In this document: one piece after another, positions 57,619 to 64,000 of the stretch
How the letters are laid out: each line of letters opens with the position of its first letter
Numbering within the stretch: position 1 is the stretch's first letter
Source: Sitta carolinensis
Lineage: Eukaryota; Chordata; Aves; Passeriformes; Sittidae
Length of the DNA stretch: 64,000 nucleotides
Assembly (NCBI GenBank): GCA_032173965.1
Contig: CM063283.1
Coordinates: 115,247,187-115,311,186, forward strand
Reading direction: 5' to 3'
Notes under the pieces: model-generated
Database searches by the model: none
Told to the model about the DNA's origin: nothing
What the model saw: the letters and a program-made list of their open reading frames with translations, nothing else
Made by a program: the position numbers and the translations under genes

Positions 57619-59407
57619 ATGAAGCCCCCTAGGACAAAACTAGCTCATACCGGACTCTTAGGTGGACTAATGTTAGTCCAGTCAATAAGCTTGGCACTAG
57701 GAGGGAGTGGAGAAAGATGCACGAAGTGCTACTACCCTCTTTATGATGAAGAAGACCTAGGATCACTAATGAGGGTCCACACAAACATTAATCCCACCTG
57801 TTTTGATCATACACAATTAGAAACTTGCCAAGAAGAAGGAAAAACATATTGGCTCACAAAAAATACTGCCTCACATAGGCAGTGCCTGATTGGTGAATGT
57901 CCTGTAAGGGAAGCCTGGTTCTGTTTTGAGCAAGAAGGAATGAATGACATAATAAAAGAAAAACAATTGACAGTAAAAAAGGAAAGCCTAGATAAAACAC
58001 TGGGTAAAAATCTATCCATAGACTTAATTGAAAAAATTAGCAAAGAACTAAATGTAACCAATTGTTGGGTGTGTGGAAGTACCCAAATGTCAGATATTTG
58101 GCCCTGGGAAGGAATTAGTTTAACACCTCTAGACATTTTAAGATGGAAATTAACTGAGCAAAAACCCAGAATCACAGGAAAAAGGAGGCAAGAACAATGG
58201 GACCTGAAAGCAAAAGTGATCGAGAAGAATGTATTAAAAGGACAGGAAAGAAATACCAAACCCCTGTAGGGAGAACAGCCTGCAAACGATATTTAATTGT
58301 AAAAGATTCAGGGAGCAGGTGGATCCCCCAAGAACCAAACAGATATTGGACTACTACAAGAAAGAAAGAGGATGTATCTACCATGAAGGGTATAAACTTT
58401 ATGAGTGTGCAGACAAAGGAATAAATCCTTTCCAAGGATTGAAAGAGCTCTCCAAATATTGGGAGTGCCCCACAGAAACGCAAGACATATTCTGGGAGGC
58501 CCCTGAGCATTTATTCTGGATTTGTGGAAACACTGCCTATACCCTCCTCCCCGGAGATTGGACAGGAAGCTGCACCTATTGGAGCAATCAAACCTGCTTT
58601 CTTCCTCCTACCTAAGGAATCAGGGTCATACTTAGGAGTCCCCTTATATGATAACTTAAGAACGAGTAATCGGAAGAGGAGACAGGTAGTAAACCTAGAA
58701 AGTAAACAAAAATGGAAGGGAAAAATTTGGACCCCTGAAGAAATAATTAAGACCTATGGACCAGCCACTTGGGCCCAGGATGGATCCTGGGGGTACCGTA
58801 CTCCTATTTATATGCTAAATCGAATCATCCGTCTCCAGGCAGTACTAGAAATAGTGTCAAATAAAACAGCACTTGCCCTAGACCACATTAGCACACAATT
58901 GACACAAACCAGAGCTGTAGTCTACCAAATTCGGCTTGCAGTAGACTACTTATTGGCAGATGAAGGAGGCATTTGTGGGAAGTTTAACTCCTCAGAATGC
59001 TGCCTGAAATAGATGATAAGAGTGAAGTTATCAAAAACATTTCAAAAGAAATACGAAAAGTAGCTTATGTAGGCACCCAAGAATGGACTCCTCTAGGAAA
59101 CTCAGACTGGTGGAATGACCTTTGGTCATTTAAAGTAGGATGGTGGAAGAAAGCAATCTTTATTGCTGTCTGTGCCTTTGGAAGCTTCTTATTTTTACCC
59201 TGTTTACTTCCCTGTGTAATCAAGACAGTGACTACCACAGTACAAGCTAGCATTCAGATCCCTAAAATAACAGATAAAAAACAAGCCAAAATTATGTTAA
59301 TGGGAACTCAGAATCAGAACCAAGAACATGAATCAGCTATACAAATATATAACCAATACCAGAAATCTAGAGAAATATACTCCAATGATTCAGAAATTGA
59401 AGATTGA
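57619..59407 (+). pseudogene. env: Gamma-type retroviral env, right copy, broken
   Basis: The start ATG and leader are intact, unlike the left copy, and the surface-subunit CWVC motif, the RKRR cleavage site and the membrane anchor are all recognisable. The frame is broken by single-base changes near 58222 and 58575 and by a base loss near 59005 right after the cysteine cluster. None of these is shared with the left copy, so the copies decayed separately. Surface, middle and transmembrane portions are in different frames. Confidence 0.88.
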
Positions 59408-59447
59408 TGCGGACTAAAGCCCGATCAAAACATAAGAGGGGGGATAT

Positions 59448-59855
59448 TGTTAGAAAGAAAAAAGAGTTAAGAGTTATTGTTAACCATATTTGTAGTTGCA
59501 AAGTTAATGTTTGTCGTAACAACTGTTATGACTGTTAAATAAAGTTTAAAATCACCTAACATGTACCCCTACTGTAGCCCTATCCCAAGTTCCTGTATCC
59601 TGTTCCTTGTTCCTGTGTCTGTCGGGTCCTGCCTCCACTGCTCCCCTACTCTTCCCCATGACAACCAGTGGCTCCCCCCTGGTATGTACACCCTGTGAAC
59701 TCCCAGACCCCCGAGGGACCACGGGAGTGAGAGCCCCGCATACAAACCGCTGAAGTTTAGAAACTAATAAACAGATACTTCGCCAAACCACCCTAGAAGA
59801 TGGGGAAGAACAGCAGCTAGCTGGAGAACTGTTTGATCATCTCCCTGTAACCACA
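59448..59855 (+). mobile_element. 3' LTR of the gamma-type provirus, right copy
   Basis: It follows the purine tract AAGAGGGGGG (59434-59443) by four bases and begins TGTTAG. The end at ...AACCACA is inferred. TTAAATAAAG (about 59536) and CTAATAAACAG (about 59764) are candidate TATA or polyadenylation signals. Confidence 0.65.
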
Positions 59856-60657
59856 GTAAGACTTGCTCACAGTCACCCCCTGGACCTCAAACGAGCCAAA
59901 AGAGAGGAAGTCTCCTCTTGGACTCCTGTGAGGTCGGAGACCCCAGCTCTGTCGTTAAGGCAAAGCTGCTTGCACCTCCTCCTCTTCGTTGCCCACGGGA
60001 GCAGTGGCGGTGAGCGCGACCCCTCGAGCCCCCACCCAGGCTGTGCAAAATAAAGGCTTTAAAAGGGAGCAGAAGAGCTCCTGGCCCATTTATTTATACC
60101 ACTGCCCAGCCTTGCCAGCCAAGGGAAATTGCCCCTGGGCTCCCCCTGAGCCTGCCCAGCCCAGCCTGAGCCCGTGCCCTCTGCTCCTGTGCCTGGCCCT
60201 GTGCCCAGAGCCCGACCCCCCCAGCTGTCCCCTCCTGGCAGGGGCTCCAGAAGGATTGTTCCTTTCTCCAGCCCTCTCCTCCTGCTCTCTGCTTTCCAAA
60301 ACCCAGTAAGGATCACTGAAGGATGACAAATCCCACCGGAGTGTGTGGCACTGGATGTTCCCCATTTCTTCTGCCCACAGGGACAGCCAAGTGTCTCCCT
60401 CCTCCCTTGCCCAATCTCCAGCAGCACAGAGTCCCCAGGCCAGTGTTCCTCTCTGTGGCAGCAGCAGAGAGGGAAGTTTGCAGACTTCTGCAGCCCTGAG
60501 AGAGGGCCAAGCAGCAATTCTCCTTTCTGTCTTCCTTTTCCCCACCAAAGGAGACTCCTGCATGGGAAAAGGAATTGTTCTGGGTGGAGCTGCCCCCCAG
60601 GGCTGCAGGCCAGAGGATTGGCCTGGGGGATGTCAGGTGTGGCCCCACCTGCAGACT
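59856..60657. repeat. Outer flank of the right palindrome arm
   Basis: Counterpart of 20112-20890. It includes AATAAAGG at about 60048, which could be a polyadenylation signal if the LTR extends this far. Confidence 0.5.

Positions 60658-64000
<3,343 letters not shown>

Larger units (their letters stand above)
48932..60657 (+). repeat. Right arm of large inverted repeat
   Basis: Reverse complement of 20112-33211, apart from the extra unit in the left arm. Order outward: gag-like segment, provirus 3' LTR, copy C of the array gene, antisense LTR, pol, env, 3' LTR, unclassified flank. Confidence 0.93.

Overview
The window is bird nuclear DNA, probably from a songbird. It contains host exons with consensus splice sites, many CR1-type retroposon fragments, and avian-type endogenous retroviruses. 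Two single-copy host genes frame it. On the left are the last five coding exons of CLIC6 (+, 14837-19664), preceded by about 14.8 kb that is probably its first intron. On the right is the first coding exon of GART (+, 63441-63585).

The 40 kb between them is a retrovirus-rich inverted duplication. The outer arms run from about 20112 to 33211 and, in reverse complement, from 60657 to 48932. Each arm holds, from outside in: a non-retroviral-looking flank of about 0.8 kb; the 3' part of a gamma-type provirus (partial pol, env, 3' LTR); an antisense LTR of about 1.28 kb of another family; a copy of a small unrecognised host-like gene; and a second, short provirus with 298-bp LTRs. The orientation switch (palindrome axis) is near 47201.

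Between the arms (33212-45949) lies a head-to-tail array of a 1.345-kb unit on the minus strand. Each unit has a clean TATA box, a two-exon open frame for a small single-pass membrane protein, and a 126-nt intron. I count ten gene copies in the array, two more in the left arm and one in the right arm. Most array copies share a premature stop and a changed splice acceptor. The copies between 37.5 and 41.7 kb are riddled with one-base deletions and two lack about 300 bp.

The short provirus integrated about 33 bp downstream of a unit's TATA box, with a 6-bp target duplication. The copies at 29999, 45950 and 47663 keep the same flank, so one integration was multiplied by later duplication and inversion. 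A solo LTR of this family with a perfect 6-bp duplication lies in CLIC6 intron 1.

From remembered vertebrate gene order, GART normally sits head-to-head with SON, and the CLIC6 3' end faces RUNX1. Here the CLIC6 3' end faces the GART 5' end. One inversion with breakpoints in those two intervals gives exactly this arrangement, and the palindromic retroviral complex sits at the join. An assembly join across repeats is the main alternative.
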